The notes under the pieces were generated by a model. It saw nothing but the letters and a program-made list of their open reading frames with translations. It made no database searches and had not been told where the DNA came from. Shown here one piece after another: positions 34,194 through 43,058 of a DNA stretch of 64,000 nt; position 1 is the stretch's first letter, and each line of letters starts with the position of its first letter. The translations under genes and the position numbers were made by a program. This DNA is from Paragemmobacter straminiformis (GTDB lineage Bacteria > Pseudomonadota > Alphaproteobacteria > Rhodobacterales > Rhodobacteraceae), in the NCBI RefSeq assembly GCF_014243445.1, contig NZ_JACLQD010000001.1, positions 868,001-932,000 on the forward strand, read 5' to 3'.

Positions 34194-35948
34194 ATGTCCG
34201 AGACCACGGAAAAAGCCTATCAGGTGCTTGCCCGCAAGTATCGCCCGCAAACCTTTGCCGACCTCATCGGCCAAGAGGCGATGGTCCGCACCCTGAAGAA
34301 CGCCTTCGCCGCCGACCGCATCGCCCATGCCTTCGTGATGACCGGCGTGCGCGGCGTGGGCAAGACGACGACCGCCCGCATCATCGCCAAGGGGCTGAAC
34401 TGCATCGGCCCCGATGGCACGGGCGGCCCCACGACCGAACCCTGCGGCACCTGCGAACCCTGTCGCGCCATTGCCGAAGGCCGCCACGTCGACGTGATGG
34501 AAATGGACGCAGCCTCGCGGACCGGCGTGGGCGACATCCGCGAGATCATCGACTCGGTCCACTATCGCGCCGCCTCGGCCCGCTACAAGATCTACATCAT
34601 CGACGAAGTGCACATGCTTTCCACCAGCGCCTTCAACGCGCTGCTGAAAACGCTCGAGGAACCCCCGGCGCACGTCAAATTCATCTTCGCCACCACCGAA
34701 ATCCGCAAGGTGCCCGTCACGGTCCTGTCGCGCTGCCAGCGCTTCGACCTCAAGCGCATCGAACCCGAAGTGATGATGGCCCATCTTACCCGCGTGGCAT
34801 CGGCCGAAGGCGCGACCCTCGCCCCCGATGCGCTGGCGCTGATTACCCGCGCCGCCGAAGGCTCGGTCCGCGATGCCATGTCACTGATGGATCAGGCCAT
34901 CGCCCACGGCGCGGGCGAAACCTCGGCCGCGCAGGTCCGCGCCATGCTCGGCCTTGCCGACCGTGGCCGCGTTCTCGACCTGTTCGACCTTGTGATGACC
35001 GGCGATGCCGCAGGCGCGCTGTCCGAACTCGCCGCGCAATATGCCGACGGTGCAGACCCGATGGCCGTGCTGCGCGATCTGGCCGAAATCACCCATTGGG
35101 TCTCGGTTATCAAGATCACGCCCGATGCCGCGAACGACCCCACCACCCCGCCCGACGAACGGACGCGCGGGCTCGACATGGCCGAAAAGCTGCCGATGCG
35201 GGTGCTGTCGCGCATGTGGCAAATGCTGCTCAAGGCGCTCGAGGAGGTGCCGCTTGCCCTCAACGCCATGATGGCCGCCGAAATGGCGGTGATCCGGCTG
35301 ACCCATGTGGCCGACCTTCCCGACCCCGAAACCCTGATCCGCAAGCTGCAATCACAGCCCATGCCCTCCGGTCCCGCAGGCGGCGCACCCGCAGGCGGTG
35401 GCGGTGGCGGCGGCGGCATGGTCCACGGCGCTGCGCGGATGGCCCCCGCCGGCCCGATGCGCGGCCCCGTGATGCAGGGCGGACAGGCCCTCGCACTGGC
35501 CGAAGACCAGCTTCAGGTCTACGCAACCTTCGATGCGGTCGTGGAACTGATCCGCCAGAAGCGCGACATGAAACTGCTGTTCGAGGTGGAAACCAACCTC
35601 CGCCTCGCCCGCTATTCCCCCGGCCGGATCGAATTCCAGCCCACGGGTGACGCCGCCCCCGACCTTGCCGCACGGCTCGGCCAACGGCTTCAGGGCTGGA
35701 CCGGCGCGCGCTGGGGTGTCTCGGTCGTAAGTGAGGGCGGCGGCGCCACCCTTGCCGAAGAACGCGACAAGGACCGTTTGGCCGCCGAAGCCGAAGCACA
35801 GGCCAACCCGCTGGTGCAGGCGGTGCTGGCCGCTTTCCCCGGCGCGAAGATCACCGAAATCCGCACCCCCGAAGCCCTCGCCGCAGCCGCGCTGACCGAA
35901 GCCCTGCCCGAGGTCGAGGATGAATGGGACCCCTTCGAAGACAGTTGA
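34194..35948 (+). CDS. dnaX: DNA polymerase III subunit gamma/tau
   Basis: Clamp-loader ATPase, 584 aa. Walker A GVRGVGKT at 51-58, zinc cysteines C70, C84, C87 and C90, Walker B IIDEVH at 135-140, and sensor/arginine-finger region LSRCQRFDL. A Gly-rich linker near residue 402 (GGGGGGG) separates the motor from the tau-specific tail. The ATG at 34194 is chosen; a GTG five codons earlier is possible. First gene of dnaX-ybaB-recR. Confidence 0.96.
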   Translation: MSETTEKAYQVLARKYRPQTFADLIGQEAMVRTLKNAFAADRIAHAFVMTGVRGVGKTTTARIIAKGLNCIGPDGTGGPTTEPCGTCEPCRAIAEGRHVDVMEMDAASRTGVGDIREIIDSVHYRAASARYKIYIIDEVHMLSTSAFNALLKTLEEPPAHVKFIFATTEIRKVPVTVLSRCQRFDLKRIEPEVMMAHLTRVASAEGATLAPDALALITRAAEGSVRDAMSLMDQAIAHGAGETSAAQVRAMLGLADRGRVLDLFDLVMTGDAAGALSELAAQYADGADPMAVLRDLAEITHWVSVIKITPDAANDPTTPPDERTRGLDMAEKLPMRVLSRMWQMLLKALEEVPLALNAMMAAEMAVIRLTHVADLPDPETLIRKLQSQPMPSGPAGGAPAGGGGGGGGMVHGAARMAPAGPMRGPVMQGGQALALAEDQLQVYATFDAVVELIRQKRDMKLLFEVETNLRLARYSPGRIEFQPTGDAAPDLAARLGQRLQGWTGARWGVSVVSEGGGATLAEERDKDRLAAEAEAQANPLVQAVLAAFPGAKITEIRTPEALAAAALTEALPEVEDEWDPFEDS

Positions 35949-35959
35949 AAGGACGAACG

Positions 35960-36313
35960 ATGCTGAAAGGTATCCCCGGTCTCGGCGCCTTGGGCGACAT
36001 GGCCGGAATGATGAAAAAAGCGCAGGAAATGCAGACCCGCATGGCCGAGATGCAAGAGCAGCTCGCCAATACCGTCGTCATGGGCGAATCCGGCGCCGGC
36101 CTCGTCAAGGCCCGCGTCACCGCCAAGGGCGAGGTGACGGGCCTTGATATCGACCCCTCGATCCTCGTGGCTTCCGAGAAAGAGGTCGTCGAAGACCTGA
36201 TCCTCGCCGCGATCAAGGACGCGCAGGTCAAAGGCCAGCAACGCATGTCCGACGAGATGCGCAAGATGACCGAATCCCTTGGCCTGCCTGCCGATATGAA
36301 GCTGCCCTTCTGA
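35960..36313 (+). CDS. ybaB: YbaB/EbfC family nucleoid-associated protein
   Basis: A 117-aa DNA-binding protein forming tweezer-like dimers. The family core [20 protein letters not shown] and [17 protein letters not shown] is present. 11 nt after dnaX and overlapping recR by one base, the conserved bacterial order. Confidence 0.93.
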   Translation: MLKGIPGLGALGDMAGMMKKAQEMQTRMAEMQEQLANTVVMGESGAGLVKARVTAKGEVTGLDIDPSILVASEKEVVEDLILAAIKDAQVKGQQRMSDEMRKMTESLGLPADMKLPF

Positions 36314-36915
36314 TGGCCGATGACGCCCCGCGCGAGATCGAGGCGCTGATCGACCTCATGGCACGGCTGCCGGGGCTTGGCCCCCGCTCGGCCCGCCGTG
36401 CGGTTCTCACGCTGTTGAAAAAGCGCGGGCAACTCATGGCCCCCTTGGCGCAGGCGATGGCGAACGTGGCGCTCACCGCCCGCGATTGCGTCGTCTGCGG
36501 CAATATCGGCACGTCGGACCGCTGCGCCATCTGCACCGACGACCGCCGCGCAACGGGGGAAATCTGCGTCGTGGAAAACGTCGCCGACCTTTGGGCGATG
36601 GAACGGGCCGGCGCGTTCAAGGGCCGCTACCATGTGCTGGGCGGCACGCTTTCCGCGCTCGACGGCATCGGGCCGGACGAGTTGCGCATCCCCGCCCTCA
36701 CCCGCCGCATCGCCGACGAAGGCATCACCGAGGTCATTCTCGCCCTCAACGCCACGGTCGACGGGCAGACCACCGCGCATTACATCGCCGACAGCCTGTC
36801 GGGCAGCGGCACCAGCATCACCTCGCTGGCCCAGGGCGTGCCCATCGGGGGCGAGCTGGACTATCTCGACGACGGCACGATCGGCGCGGCACTTCGGGCG
36901 CGGAAACGGTTCTGA
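36313..36915 (+). CDS. recR: Recombination mediator RecR
   Basis: A 200-aa RecFOR-pathway protein. It has an N-terminal helix-hairpin-helix ([11 protein letters not shown]), a four-cysteine zinc finger (C59, C62, C71, C74), a TOPRIM domain ([14 protein letters not shown]) and a C-terminal Walker-like segment. Start ATG overlaps the ybaB stop (TGATG). Followed by a striking hairpin array. Confidence 0.96.
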   Translation: MADDAPREIEALIDLMARLPGLGPRSARRAVLTLLKKRGQLMAPLAQAMANVALTARDCVVCGNIGTSDRCAICTDDRRATGEICVVENVADLWAMERAGAFKGRYHVLGGTLSALDGIGPDELRIPALTRRIADEGITEVILALNATVDGQTTAHYIADSLSGSGTSITSLAQGVPIGGELDYLDDGTIGAALRARKRF

Positions 36916-36919
36916 AGAC

Positions 36920-37027
36920 GCGAAATCTGACGCAGATTTCGCGCCGTTTTTTGGCGCAAAAAACGCCCCCACCCCGCGCGCCCGGAATTTGCGTCAAATT
37001 CCGTCCCGTTTTCTGCGTCAGAAAACG
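36920..37027. repeat. Array of four hairpins after recR
   Basis: Hairpins at 36920-36942, 36945-36965, 36984-37002 and 37007-37027. Stems are 8-10 bp and every stem closes with TG/CA around a 3-nt loop (ACG, GCG, CGT, CGT). Hairpins 1 and 4 share CTG/CAG next to the loop, hairpins 2 and 3 share TTG/CAA. None alone has a terminator T-run. Confidence 0.8.
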
Positions 37028-37029
37028 CA

Positions 37030-37055
37030 AAGGCCCCGACCGTGGTCGGGGCCTT
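37030..37055. terminator. Bidirectional terminator between recR and trcR
   Basis: Perfect 12-bp stem AAGGCCCCGACC/GGTCGGGGCCTT with a 2-nt centre, between convergent genes. Confidence 0.8.
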
Positions 37056-37079
37056 GTCCGTCTCGGGTCGGGGCAGCAC

Positions 37080-37838
37080 TCAGCGGCGGCGGGTGCCTTC
37101 GCCCTCGTCCTCGTCCTCGTCATCCTCGTCCGCGGCGGGCAGGTTGAAGAAGCTTTCCGCATCCGAGAAGTCGGCAGGCTTCTCTTCCCGCTCGGTCCGC
37201 GCGAATTGCTCGAGTCCCGAAGGCATCTTCGGCTCGGTATCCATGCCCAGCGACTGCTCGGTCGACACCAGCTTGCGCCGCTCGTCATCGGTCATCACGG
37301 TGCCTTCCGCGGCCTTCTTGCGCGCGGCAGCCTGCACGGCGGCGTCAAGCTCCGACTGGCGGCACAGGCCAAGCGCCACGGGGTCGATCGGGTTGATGTT
37401 GTTGATGTTCCAATGCGTCCGCTCGCGGATCGACTGGATCGTCGGCTTGGTCGTGCCGACCAGCTTGCCCACGGCCCCGTCCGACAGTTCGGGGTGGAAC
37501 TTCACCAGCCACAGAATGGCCGCCGGACGGTCCTGACGCTTCGACAGCGGCGTGTAGCGCGGGCCACGGCGCTTTTCCTCGCCCACGGCGGCGGCGTTGA
37601 ACTTGATCTTCAGCTTGTAAAGCGGATCGGCCTGACCGCGTTCGATCTCGACCGCGTCGAGCTGGTTGTTGCCGACGGGATCGAACCCCTTGACGCCGGT
37701 CGCCACATCACCATCGGCGATGCCCTGCACCTCAAGCTCGTGCATCCCGCAGAAATCGGCGATCTGGCGGAAGGACAGCGTCGTGTTGTCGACCAGCCAG
37801 ACAGCGGTGGCCTTGGCCATGAGCGGCTTCGTCGTCAT
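37080..37838 (-). CDS. trcR: Cell-cycle transcriptional regulator TrcR (DUF1013)
   Basis: A 252-aa alphaproteobacterial DUF1013 protein. The N-terminal part (MTTKPLMAKATAVWLVDNTT, then LSFRQIADFCGMHELEVQGI) and the central segment (DRPAAILWLVKFHPELSDGA, then KLVGTTKPTIQSIRERTHW) are helix-turn-helix-like. The C-terminus is acidic (DEDDEDEDEGEG). The ATG at 37838 follows GAGGAGCCC; the upstream extension is rejected. Convergent with recR. Confidence 0.88.
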   Translation of the reverse strand: MTTKPLMAKATAVWLVDNTTLSFRQIADFCGMHELEVQGIADGDVATGVKGFDPVGNNQLDAVEIERGQADPLYKLKIKFNAAAVGEEKRRGPRYTPLSKRQDRPAAILWLVKFHPELSDGAVGKLVGTTKPTIQSIRERTHWNINNINPIDPVALGLCRQSELDAAVQAAARKKAAEGTVMTDDERRKLVSTEQSLGMDTEPKMPSGLEQFARTEREEKPADFSDAESFFNLPAADEDDEDEDEGEGTRRR

Positions 37839-37963
37839 CTGGGGCTCCTCTACAATATCTCTCAAGCGCCGGGAACTCGGCTGCGGCCTGGGCCGCCTTT
37901 CCACGATTTCGGGGAAGTTCAATCGCGCATATAGTCAGTTTCGCACGATTAGGAAAGTGACAA

Positions 37964-38599
37964 ATGACAGGCTTGCGATTGCTCCTTGTGGCGCTTCTGC
38001 TGCTGCCGCTTCCGGCCGGGGCCGAAGGCGAGCGTGCGGGGGATTTCGACTATTACCTGCTCTCGCTCTCGTGGTCGCCCACGTGGTGCGCCCTGACCGG
38101 CGATGCGCGCGGCGATCCGCAATGCGACCGCCCCCTCGGGTTCACGCTTCACGGTCTCTGGCCGCAATATGACGCGGGATATCCCAGCTATTGCCGAACC
38201 GGCGCGGCCGACCCCGCCCGCAGCGAAACCGCCGCGATGGCCGATATCATGGGCGGCGCGGGCCTTGCCTTCTACGAATGGAAGAAGCATGGCCGCTGCA
38301 CGGGCCTTTCGGCGGCCGATTACTTCTCTACCGCCCGCCGCGCCCATGACAGCATCACCATCCCCCCCGTCCTGCGCCGCCTGTCGAAAGACGTCACCCT
38401 GCCCGCCAGCGTGGTCGAGGACGCCTTCCTCGAATCGAACCCGCAGTTGTCGGGCGACATGCTCACCGTCACCTGCGACGCCGGCATGATCGAAGAGGTC
38501 CGCATCTGCCTGACCCGCGATCTGGAGCCGAGGGCCTGCGGCGCCGATGTGGCCCGCGATTGCCGGATGAAAGACGCGGTGATGGAGCGGGTGCGGTAG
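37964..38599 (+). CDS. Exported ribonuclease T2 family enzyme
   Basis: A 211-aa secreted RNase with a signal peptide (LLLVALLLLPLPAGA). Both catalytic blocks are intact: CAS1 FTLHGLWPQ near residue 61 and CAS2 YEWKKHGRC near 103, with six or more cysteines for disulphides. It probably degrades RNA in the periplasm or outside. A structured 100-bp element begins 41 nt after its stop. Confidence 0.93.
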   Translation: MTGLRLLLVALLLLPLPAGAEGERAGDFDYYLLSLSWSPTWCALTGDARGDPQCDRPLGFTLHGLWPQYDAGYPSYCRTGAADPARSETAAMADIMGGAGLAFYEWKKHGRCTGLSAADYFSTARRAHDSITIPPVLRRLSKDVTLPASVVEDAFLESNPQLSGDMLTVTCDAGMIEEVRICLTRDLEPRACGADVARDCRMKDAVMERVR

Positions 38600-39009
38600 C
38601 GGGCGGAAGGCAAATTGGCGCGTCACAAGCGCAACGACAAGGATTGCCCCGTGGCCCCAAGCCACGGGGCGCGCCCGACCCGCCCCCACGGGGCGGGCGC
38701 ACGTATACGTGCACCCACCCCTCGGGTCGGTCGCGCCCCTGACGTTGCGCGATCCGAATCCGGAGCCGGGACATTCTGCTGACGCCCGGGCAGACAATAA
38801 CGAGAGGGCTTCGGCAGACGCAAACCCTTCGTTTGGTGAACGGGGGATTGCCCCCCCACTCCACCGTCGGTCAACGCACTCCCGACCGCCACGACCTTGC
38901 CATCAATCTCCGTAGGGTGCGCACGCGCGGCGCACCATTACCGCCCCCTCACTCCACCCTCGGTCAGGTAGGGTGCGCACTCGCTGCGCACCGCCCCCAC
39001 CAACGCCCC
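38600..39009. other. Repeat-rich intergenic region between RNase T2 and quinone oxidoreductase genes
   Basis: 410 nt without a gene. It contains the 100-bp structured repeat (38641-38740), a middle stretch with no recognised feature, and two tandem GTAGGGTGCGCA repeats (38927-39000) that run into the end of the next gene. Confidence 0.7.
38641..38740 (+). repeat. Structured 100-bp dispersed element, copy 1
   Basis: 95 of 100 bases match copy 2 (60788-60887, minus) without gaps. Element positions: hairpin A 6-15/21-30; long stem B 26-40/85-99 (14 of 15 pairs); hairpin C 41-46/50-55; palindrome GCACGTATACGTGC at 59-72. A and B exclude each other. It lies 41 nt after the RNase T2 stop. Confidence 0.9.
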
Positions 39010-39020
39010 TCACTCCACCT
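38927..39020. repeat. Tandem imperfect repeat including the 3' end of the quinone oxidoreductase gene
   Basis: GTAGGGTGCGCA followed by a self-complementary TGCGCACC-type arm and CTCACTCCACC occurs twice (starting about 38927 and 38970). The second CTCACTCCACC is the last codons of the oxidoreductase gene. A third, isolated CCCACTCCACC is near 38858. Confidence 0.65.
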
Positions 39021-39999
39021 TCAGCACGATCTTGCCCACATGGCCCGAGCTTTCCATCCGCGCATGCGCCTTCGCGGCATCCTCGAGCGCGAATTCGCTG
39101 TCCATCACGGGGCGGAACTTTCCGGCCGCGATCATCGGCCAGACATGCGCCTCCACCTCGGCGGCGATGCGCGCCTTGGCAAGGTCGCTCTGCGGGCGCA
39201 GGGTCGACCCTGTGATCGTCAACCGCCGCATCATCACCTCGGCAAAGTTCAACTCCACCTTCGGCCCCTGCAGAAAGGCGATCTGCACCAACCGCCCCTC
39301 CGTCGCCAGGGCCTTGACGTTGCGCGGCAGGTAGCTGCCCCCGACCATGTCGAGGATCAGTTGCGCCCCCCCCTCGTCATGCATCATCGCCACGAAATCG
39401 CCGGTGCGGTAATTCAGCGCCTTGTCGGCCCCCAAATCCTCGCAGGCGGCGCATTTCTCGTCAGAGCCCGCGGTGGTGAAAACCCGCGCCCCCAGCGCCT
39501 TGGCGATCTGGATGGCCGTCGTGCCGATTCCCGACGATCCGCCATGCACAAGAAAACGCTCGCCCGCCCGCAGGCCCCCGCGCATCACCACATTCGACCA
39601 GACGGTGAAACAGGTCTCGGGCAGGCAGGCGGCCTCGCGCATCCCCATCCCCGCCGGCACCGGCAGGGCATGCGCCTCGGGCGTCGCCACATATTCCGCG
39701 TATCCCCCGCCCGGCAGCAGGGCGCAGACCTTGTCGCCGATCTGCCACCGCGTGACGCCCGGCCCCACCTCGACCACCGTCCCCGACGCCTCGAGCCCCG
39801 GCAGGGGCGAGGCATTGGCAGGCGGCGCATAGCTTCCCGCCCGTTGCAGCGCATCGGGGCGGTTCACGCCGGCATAGGCCACGCGGATCACGATCTGCCC
39901 GTGTTTCGGCACTGGCACCGGCTTGGTCGCCGGCACCAGCACCTCGGGCCCGCCGGGTTCGCGGATCTCCACGGCGCGCATCGTGTGGGAAAGTTCCAT
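39010..39999 (-). CDS. NAD(P)H quinone oxidoreductase, PIG3-type zinc-independent MDR
   Basis: A 329-aa medium-chain reductase. The N-terminal half has the family pattern VKIRVAYAGVNRPDALQRAG with small changes; the cofactor motif is VHGGSSGIGTTAIQIAKALG near residue 150. The STLRPQS segment is typical of PIG3-like quinone reductases. Followed upstream by coq9, 16 nt away, so the pair may serve quinone metabolism. Confidence 0.9.
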   Translation of the reverse strand: MELSHTMRAVEIREPGGPEVLVPATKPVPVPKHGQIVIRVAYAGVNRPDALQRAGSYAPPANASPLPGLEASGTVVEVGPGVTRWQIGDKVCALLPGGGYAEYVATPEAHALPVPAGMGMREAACLPETCFTVWSNVVMRGGLRAGERFLVHGGSSGIGTTAIQIAKALGARVFTTAGSDEKCAACEDLGADKALNYRTGDFVAMMHDEGGAQLILDMVGGSYLPRNVKALATEGRLVQIAFLQGPKVELNFAEVMMRRLTITGSTLRPQSDLAKARIAAEVEAHVWPMIAAGKFRPVMDSEFALEDAAKAHARMESSGHVGKIVLKVE

Positions 40000-40015
40000 G
40001 TCTCTGGCCTTTATC

Positions 40016-40726
40016 TCAGCGGAAGCGGTCCATCACCCTGCCCGGAAGATCATCCGGCACGGCAGGCACGCGCCATTTCTCCATCAGCTTCATCGGCCCT
40101 GCAAGCAGCGCTTTCCCGAGAGGGTTGTCGCGGATCGCGGCCTTGGCCTTTTCGATCTGCATCACATCCCCGATCCGCCGGTCGAGGAACTCCCACGTTG
40201 CCTGATGCCCGGGACTGTCGTCGCCCAGCCAGTAAAGCACCGTCGAGCCGTAAACCGCCGACAGCGTGGCGCGCTTCGAATACCAGTTCAGATCCCGCGT
40301 GGTGTCGCCCAAAGCCACCCATATCGCATCCGCCGTGCCCCAGACCAGTTTCGCCCCCTCGGCCGCGTGCTGCGGCAGGGCGAATAGCGTGGTGCCGCGC
40401 CGCACCAGCTCGCGGTCCTCGACCGCTTCCAGCCGCAGACGCACCGCATGGGCGATCCGGTCGCGGAACCGCATCGACGACAGATCGCCTGCCGCCAGCG
40501 CCGCCCGCATCTGCGCATCGCCGCGCAGATGATAGGCCACGGCAAGGTCGATCCCGCCCCGCGGGAACAATGCCCGCGCCAGCCCCGCCGACACGCCCGA
40601 ATCGGCAATCGCCTCTTTCAGCGTGGTTTCCGACCAGCCGTCAAAGGGCACATGGGCCAGCGCCGCCGTCAGAACCGCGTCTTTCCAGTCGATCGCAGCC
40701 CCGTCTGCCGGATTTTCCGATGTCAT
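40016..40726 (-). CDS. COQ9 family ubiquinone biosynthesis protein
   Basis: A 236-aa lipid-binding protein of the COQ9/TetR-like fold, which aids ubiquinone hydroxylation. Family segments: HVPFDGWSETTLKEAIADSG, DLAVAYHLRGD, DLNWYSKRATLSAVYGSTVLYWLGD and FLDRRIGDVM. The ATG at 40726 follows GAAAGGAAG. Divergent from rpsU. Confidence 0.9.
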   Translation of the reverse strand: MTSENPADGAAIDWKDAVLTAALAHVPFDGWSETTLKEAIADSGVSAGLARALFPRGGIDLAVAYHLRGDAQMRAALAAGDLSSMRFRDRIAHAVRLRLEAVEDRELVRRGTTLFALPQHAAEGAKLVWGTADAIWVALGDTTRDLNWYSKRATLSAVYGSTVLYWLGDDSPGHQATWEFLDRRIGDVMQIEKAKAAIRDNPLGKALLAGPMKLMEKWRVPAVPDDLPGRVMDRFR

Positions 40727-40749
40727 CGCCGCTTCCTTTCCCGCTTTGG

Positions 40750-40778
40750 TGGACAAGCCCGTCACCGCTTGTTATAGG
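40750..40778 (+). promoter_or_regulatory. Sigma-70-type promoter of rpsU
   Basis: TGGACA (40750-40755) and TATAGG (40773-40778) separated by exactly 17 nt, about 55 nt before the rpsU start. Confidence 0.6.
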
Positions 40779-40833
40779 GCGCACGCCTGCACACTGTAGT
40801 GCAACTCTAACTTAGGAAGGTGGTGACAACCAC

Positions 40834-41040
40834 ATGCAGGTCAGCGTCCGCGACAATAACGTCGAACAGGCACTCCGTGCCCTCAAGAAAAAGCTCCAGC
40901 GCGAAGGCGTGTTCCGCGAAATGAAGCTCAAGCAGCATTTCGAGAAACCCTCCGTCAAAAAAGCGCGCGAGCAAGCCGAAGCCGTTCGCCGTGCGAGGAA
41001 ACTCGCACGCAAGAAGCTCCAGCGCGAGGGCGGCCTCTGA
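40834..41040 (+). CDS. rpsU: 30S ribosomal protein S21
   Basis: A 68-aa basic protein: [20 protein letters not shown], then [17 protein letters not shown] and an Arg/Lys-rich tail. Ribosome site AGGAAGGTGG upstream. Own promoter and terminator, so a single-gene transcript. Confidence 0.97.
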   Translation: MQVSVRDNNVEQALRALKKKLQREGVFREMKLKQHFEKPSVKKAREQAEAVRRARKLARKKLQREGGL

Positions 41041-41351
41041 GCCGTTAGCGACACTGGGGAACACTCCGCAAGGATTGCGCCCAAACGATCAACCCCCGTC
41101 CGTCAGGCCGGGGGTTTTTCTTTGGCAAGCCAAGCACCGCCCCAGCCCGCTTCGGCGGCCTTCAGGGAGCTGGGCAAAGGGCAAGGTCCGCACAGACGCC
41201 CTCGCCCGCCCTTACCACCCGCCCTGACCGCTTGGGCAGGGGGCGCAGCAAGGGCGGTCTGTCTGCAAAGGCTGCCGCCATGCCGCACTTTCCCGACCGC
41301 CCAGCCAGTTGCGACCCGCTACGCCGGTCTTTCTGCAACCGTCATCCCCCT
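41041..41351. other. Intergenic region between rpsU and chemoreceptor gene
   Basis: 311 nt. Holds the rpsU terminator; the rest (41120-41351) is GC-rich with no recognised gene, RNA or repeat. Confidence 0.5.
41091..41119 (+). terminator. Rho-independent terminator of rpsU
   Basis: 8-bp stem AACCCCCG/CGGGGGTT followed by TTT, 51 nt after the rpsU stop. Confidence 0.85.
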
Positions 41352-43058
41352 TCAGGCCCTGCGCCGGAAACTCAGCGGCGCTTCCTCTTGCACGCGGAAC
41401 TGGGCGACCGTTCCCTGCATTTCGTCGGTCACCGAAACCAGCGTCTGGCAGGCGGCTGACGTCTCCTCGAACATCGACGCGTTCTGCTGCGTCACGCGGT
41501 CCAGATCGGCAATCGCGGCGTTCATTTCGGCCAGCCCGCGCGATTGCGATTCCGCCGAGCGGGCGATGGTCGCCACATGCCCCGCCATCTCTTGGACCGA
41601 GGTCGTGATCTCGCCCAGCGCCTCGCCCGTGCGGCCGACCAGAAGCACGCCGTCGCGCACCTGTTCTCCGCTTTCCTCGATCAGCTGGTTGATCTCCTTG
41701 GCCGCATCCGAACAGCGCTGCGCCAGTGCCCGCACTTCCGATGCGACCACGGCGAACCCGCGCCCCGCTTCGCCCGCGCGCGCCGCCTCGACCCCCGCGT
41801 TCAGCGCCAGAAGATTGGTCTGGAAGGCAATCTCCCCGATCACATCCGTGATCCGCGCGATCTTGGTCGCGCTTTCGGAAATGCGGTTCATCGACCCGAT
41901 GGCCTGACCGACGACCTCGCTGCCCTGCACCGCACTGCGCCGCGCCCCGTCGGTCGCCCCTTCGGCCTGCACCGCCAATGCGGCCGAGGCCTGCACCGTC
42001 GTCGTCAACTCGGTCATCGCGGCCGAGGTCTGCTCGAGCGTTGCCGCCTGCCGTTCGGTCCGCCGCGCAAGATCACCCGCCGCCTCGTTGATGGCGCGGG
42101 CCTCCGACCGGATCTGCCCTGTCACCTCTGACAGACGCCCGATCGCCCCTGCCAGCATTGCGGCGGCCTGATTGAAATCGACCCGAAGCCCTTCGTATTC
42201 CGGTGCCAGCGGATCATGGATCGTCACCTTCAGGTCACCCGAAGACAGGCGCGACAACCCTGCCCGCAACGCCTCGACCGCCGCTGCCGCCTTGGCCGCG
42301 GCCTCGGCCCTTATCTGTTCCTGCCGCGCCTCGGCCAGACGCACGGTTTCCGCCGCCGCCGCCGCGCGGGCCTGTTCGGCGCGCATCTCGGCCTGCGCTT
42401 GCTCGGCATGGGCGGCCTGCACCTCGGCGGCCGCCTTGGCGGCTTCGGCCAGGCGCAAGGCCGCGACAGCCTCGCCCTCGGCCCGATGCACCTGCGCCAT
42501 CGTCTCGGCCAGCTTTTCCTGCCGCGCTTCGGCTTCGGCGATCAGGCCCCGCACACGGTGGACCGCCAGCAACAGCGCCGCCGTCTCTCCTGCGAGAATG
42601 GCACCATGCATCAGCGTGCGCTCTATATCGGTCAGCAGGCCGATTGACGGGTAGACCAGCACGGGCCACGCCACGCTCAGCACCAGATGGTGCAGCACCA
42701 CCAGACCCGCCGCGACCAGCAGGGCCCGCATGTCGGTCATCGCGACCAAAGCCGCCATCGCGGCAAAGAAAAGCATGTGCAGATCGACCTGCCACGGATG
42801 CCCCGCCAGGGCCGCCGTCATCGCAACAGGCTGTCCGATCACGGCCAAAGCCGTCGCCACCCGCGCCACGGGTGCGGCCTGCCGCTGCCCCGACAGGCCC
42901 AGCGCCAGAAATCCGGCCGAAACCAGCGCCGCGGCAAACCCGTTGCCGACCGCCCAGCCGCTTGCCGCCGTCACAGGCAGAAAGACCGCCGCCGCCCAGA
43001 CCAGCTTGCGCGCCGCTTCCGCCTGCGTGGCCGCAAAGGCGTTTCCAAGTTCACTCAT
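41352..43058 (-). CDS. Methyl-accepting chemotaxis protein with integral-membrane sensor
   Basis: A 568-aa chemoreceptor. N-terminal 5-6 membrane helices (residues 15-160) instead of a periplasmic domain, then an Ala/Glu-rich coiled coil (180-270), a HAMP-like segment (LSSGDLKVTIHDP) and the signalling domain with its tip RITDVIGEIAFQTNLLALNA and EAGRGFAVVASEVRALAQR. The ATG at 43058 overlaps the stop of a small upstream gene. The signal is unknown. Confidence 0.9.
   Translation of the reverse strand: MSELGNAFAATQAEAARKLVWAAAVFLPVTAASGWAVGNGFAAALVSAGFLALGLSGQRQAAPVARVATALAVIGQPVAMTAALAGHPWQVDLHMLFFAAMAALVAMTDMRALLVAAGLVVLHHLVLSVAWPVLVYPSIGLLTDIERTLMHGAILAGETAALLLAVHRVRGLIAEAEARQEKLAETMAQVHRAEGEAVAALRLAEAAKAAAEVQAAHAEQAQAEMRAEQARAAAAAETVRLAEARQEQIRAEAAAKAAAAVEALRAGLSRLSSGDLKVTIHDPLAPEYEGLRVDFNQAAAMLAGAIGRLSEVTGQIRSEARAINEAAGDLARRTERQAATLEQTSAAMTELTTTVQASAALAVQAEGATDGARRSAVQGSEVVGQAIGSMNRISESATKIARITDVIGEIAFQTNLLALNAGVEAARAGEAGRGFAVVASEVRALAQRCSDAAKEINQLIEESGEQVRDGVLLVGRTGEALGEITTSVQEMAGHVATIARSAESQSRGLAEMNAAIADLDRVTQQNASMFEETSAACQTLVSVTDEMQGTVAQFRVQEEAPLSFRRRA

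Noticed and set aside
35390-35420. Programmed frameshift in dnaX to make a gamma form
   Set aside because: The region is a Gly-rich linker (GGT/GGC repeats), not an A-rich slippery site followed by an early stop.
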